DNA of 6,544 nucleotides from a bacterium (GTDB lineage Bacteria > Patescibacteria > Paceibacteria > UBA9973), in contig JAKALG010000046.1 of the NCBI GenBank assembly GCA_021813235.1, positions 1 to 6,544 on the forward strand, in the 5' to 3' direction. Positions 5,602-6,544 of the stretch are shown here, in pieces. The position numbers were made by a program, and so were the translations under genes. Position 1 is the stretch's first letter. Each line of letters begins with the position of its first letter. Below the pieces are notes generated by a model that saw only the letters and a program-made list of their open reading frames with translations, made no database searches and was not told the DNA's origin.

Positions 5602-6249
5602 ATGATTTACCTTTTTTGTGGTGATGATACTAAAAACAAACATAGAGTTTATGAGAAATTCATAAAATCTATACCAGTCGGCACGGAGACATTTTTTATT
5701 GGTAAAAATGATTTTTCTCCTATGGAAGTGGAAAGCTTTTATTCTGGATCAGGATTATTTTTTAATAAATGTGTGGTTGTTTTTACGAATATTTTTGAGA
5801 AAGAAGAGACCCTAAGTTTTGTTTTAGAGAAATTGAGTTTAATGGGAGAGTCGGAGAATGATTTCGTTTTTATAGAAGGTAAATTAAACAAACCTGTATT
5901 GGATGCTTTTAAAAAAACTAGAGCAGAACTCAATGTTTTTGAATTACCGAAAGAGAAAAAAGAAAAATATGACAATTTTTTGCTGACTTATGACTTTGAA
6001 AAAAGAGACAAGTTAAATTTGTGGATTCATTATAGGCAAGCGATAGACGTCGGTGTCGGAATGGAGGAATTAGTCGGAGTTTTGTTTTGGAAAGCTAAAG
6101 ATATGCTCTTGAAAAGGAATTTTGGCAAATTTAAAGAAGAAGAATTGAAAAATTTTACAGCTAAACTTTCATACCTATTACCCGAAGCTCGTAAGGAAGG
6201 CAAAGACGCCGAAACTGTCTTTGAGCAGTTTTTACTTGAAGCTTTCTAA
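5602..6249 (+). CDS. holA: DNA polymerase III delta subunit-like protein (HolA-like), short and divergent
   Basis: HolA is the clamp-loader subunit that opens the beta sliding clamp. The product has 215 residues, well under the roughly 340 of typical HolA. The N-terminus MIYLFCGDDTKNKHRVYEK resembles the start of HolA (hydrophobic strand, G-D/E-D, no Walker motif). Other HolA-like parts are LFFNKCVVVFTNIFEK (52-67, the segment before the second strand), DFVFIEGKLNKPVLDAFKK (87-105) and a helical C-terminal part with FWKAKDMLL (about 162-170), ending in an LSYLLPEARKEGKDAETVFEQFLLE-like helix pair that matches the family's last helices. The central region is condensed. The start codon follows the previous stop after one base, which suggests translational coupling; no clear Shine-Dalgarno sequence is seen. 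The assignment is from pattern resemblance only; a profile search would decide it. Confidence 0.62.
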   Translation: MIYLFCGDDTKNKHRVYEKFIKSIPVGTETFFIGKNDFSPMEVESFYSGSGLFFNKCVVVFTNIFEKEETLSFVLEKLSLMGESENDFVFIEGKLNKPVLDAFKKTRAELNVFELPKEKKEKYDNFLLTYDFEKRDKLNLWIHYRQAIDVGVGMEELVGVLFWKAKDMLLKRNFGKFKEEELKNFTAKLSYLLPEARKEGKDAETVFEQFLLEAF

Positions 6250-6263
6250 AAATCTGGTAGTAT
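6236..6263 (+). promoter_or_regulatory. Candidate promoter of tRNA-Lys
   Basis: TTGAAG (6236-6241), a 16-base spacer and TAGTAT (6258-6263) preceded by TG plus one base (6255-6257) would start RNA near 6270, some 22 bases before the tRNA. The -35 lies inside the last codons of the HolA-like gene. Confidence 0.4.
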
Positions 6264-6291
6264 GAGACAGTATCTGTGTTAAATGAAATTT

Positions 6292-6364
6292 CCGCCCGTA
6301 GCTCAGCTGGTAGAGCAGATCCCTTTTAAGGATAAGGTCCTCGGTTCGATCCCGAGCGGGCGGA
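6292..6364 (+). tRNA. tRNA-Lys (anticodon TTT)
   Basis: The cloverleaf is complete. Acceptor stem CCGCCCG (6292-6298) pairs with CGGGCGG (6357-6363) and the discriminator is A6364. The D arm has stem GCTC/GAGC (6301-6304, 6313-6316) with loop AGCTGGTA. The anticodon stem is GATCC/GGATA (6318-6322, 6330-6334) with loop CTTTTAA and anticodon TTT at 6325-6327. The T arm is CTCGG/CCGAG with loop TTCGATC. CCA is not encoded (CAA follows), so a CCA-adding enzyme is needed. Two mild oddities: the first anticodon-stem pair (27-43) is a G-A mismatch, and the first acceptor pair is C-G where E. coli tRNA-Lys has G-C. Confidence 0.96.
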
Positions 6365-6374
6365 CAAATTTAAA

Positions 6375-6383
6375 TGCTATAAT
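6375..6383 (+). promoter_or_regulatory. Extended -10 promoter before the small membrane ORF
   Basis: TGCTATAAT (6375-6383) is a perfect extended -10 box, with nine bases to the ATG at 6393. The expected +1 is near 6390. No -35 is visible because that position lies in the tRNA 3' end. The same box could drive the downstream uvrB-like gene. Confidence 0.5.
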
Positions 6384-6392
6384 GGAAGAATT

Positions 6393-6518
6393 ATGCATTC
6401 AGTTAACAAATCACTTATATATATACTTATTTTCACGATAATAAGTTCTTTTCTTTCTTATACAATTATTATAAAGACTTATGATCGTTTTTTTGAGAAA
6501 GGTTATTATGGAGAATAA
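6393..6518 (+). CDS. Small single-pass membrane protein (41 residues), unknown function
   Basis: Not recognised. The reading frame MHSVNKSLIY... has one strongly hydrophobic stretch (about residues 7-27, rich in Ile, Leu, Phe) and a charged, tyrosine-rich C-terminus (KTYDRFFEKGYYGE, 28-41). This suggests a single membrane helix with a short cytoplasmic or outer tail. Support for it being real: an extended -10 box directly upstream, GGAAG (6384-6388) at Shine-Dalgarno-like distance, and an 11-base overlap with the start of the next gene, the arrangement expected for translational coupling. It is too short for composition alone to prove coding. It might be only a leader peptide for the downstream gene. 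Confidence 0.5.
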   Translation: MHSVNKSLIYILIFTIISSFLSYTIIIKTYDRFFEKGYYGE

Positions 6519-6544
6519 TATTTTTAAATTACACAGTCCTTTTG
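6508..6544 (+). CDS. uvrB: Probable UvrB, first codons only (runs off right edge)
   Basis: ATG at 6508 opens MENNIFKLHSPF, with the window ending in the next codon. FKLHSPF at this distance from the start resembles the N-terminus of excinuclease subunit B, which typically continues toward GDQP. UvrB is the DEAD-like helicase that verifies damage in nucleotide excision repair. AAAGG (6498-6502) lies five bases before the ATG, a good Shine-Dalgarno sequence and the best in this window. The gene overlaps the small membrane ORF by 11 bases in another frame. Twelve residues are too few for certainty. Confidence 0.5.
   Translation, partial: MENNIFKLHSPF

Noticed and set aside
5739..5975. Minus-strand frame of 78 codons
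   Set aside because: Antisense to the HolA-like gene, Ser/Phe/Lys-rich, no start signal.

Overview
The window reads as chromosomal DNA of a small, AT-rich bacterium. It is most likely a member of the Patescibacteria (Candidate Phyla Radiation), probably of the Parcubacteria side. This is an inference from AT-rich genes, a DNA polymerase I with no recognisable proofreading site, a very short and divergent DNA polymerase III delta subunit, a PilB-type pilus ATPase, and a tRNA without an encoded CCA. No marker gene settles the taxonomy.

Layout. 1-518 (minus) is the N-terminal half of ruvB, running off the left edge. 519-873 has no protein gene but is not empty. It holds a good plus-strand promoter, three DnaA-box-like 9-mers about one helical turn apart, a second promoter, and a roughly 140-nt RNA closed by a 19-bp stem and followed by nine T. 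The fold of that RNA resembles 6S RNA. 874-2571 (minus) is a pilB/gspE-type ATPase. A 65-bp divergent promoter region separates it from polA (2637-5084, plus). After polA come a four-helix membrane protein of the ICMT/PEMT methyltransferase type (5112-5600), a holA-like gene (5602-6249), tRNA-Lys(UUU) (6292-6364), a 41-residue single-helix membrane peptide (6393-6518) and the first codons of a gene that is probably uvrB (from 6508).

By content this is mainly a replication and repair neighbourhood: branch migration (RuvB), gap filling and primer removal (Pol I), clamp loading (HolA-like) and probably excision repair (UvrB). A pilus motor and a membrane methyltransferase are interspersed. Several plus-strand genes carry an extended -10 box (TGNTATAAT) only 6-9 bases before the start codon and no Shine-Dalgarno sequence, which suggests leaderless transcripts.

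The most unusual item is a 104-bp, GC-richer palindromic element at 3553-3656. It lies in frame inside polA and encodes about 35 extra residues in the linker between the 5'-nuclease and the polymerase parts. It has 14-bp perfect terminal inverted repeats and three further nested stems. It recalls the protein-coding palindromic elements of Rickettsia. The second strongest item is the 6S-like RNA.
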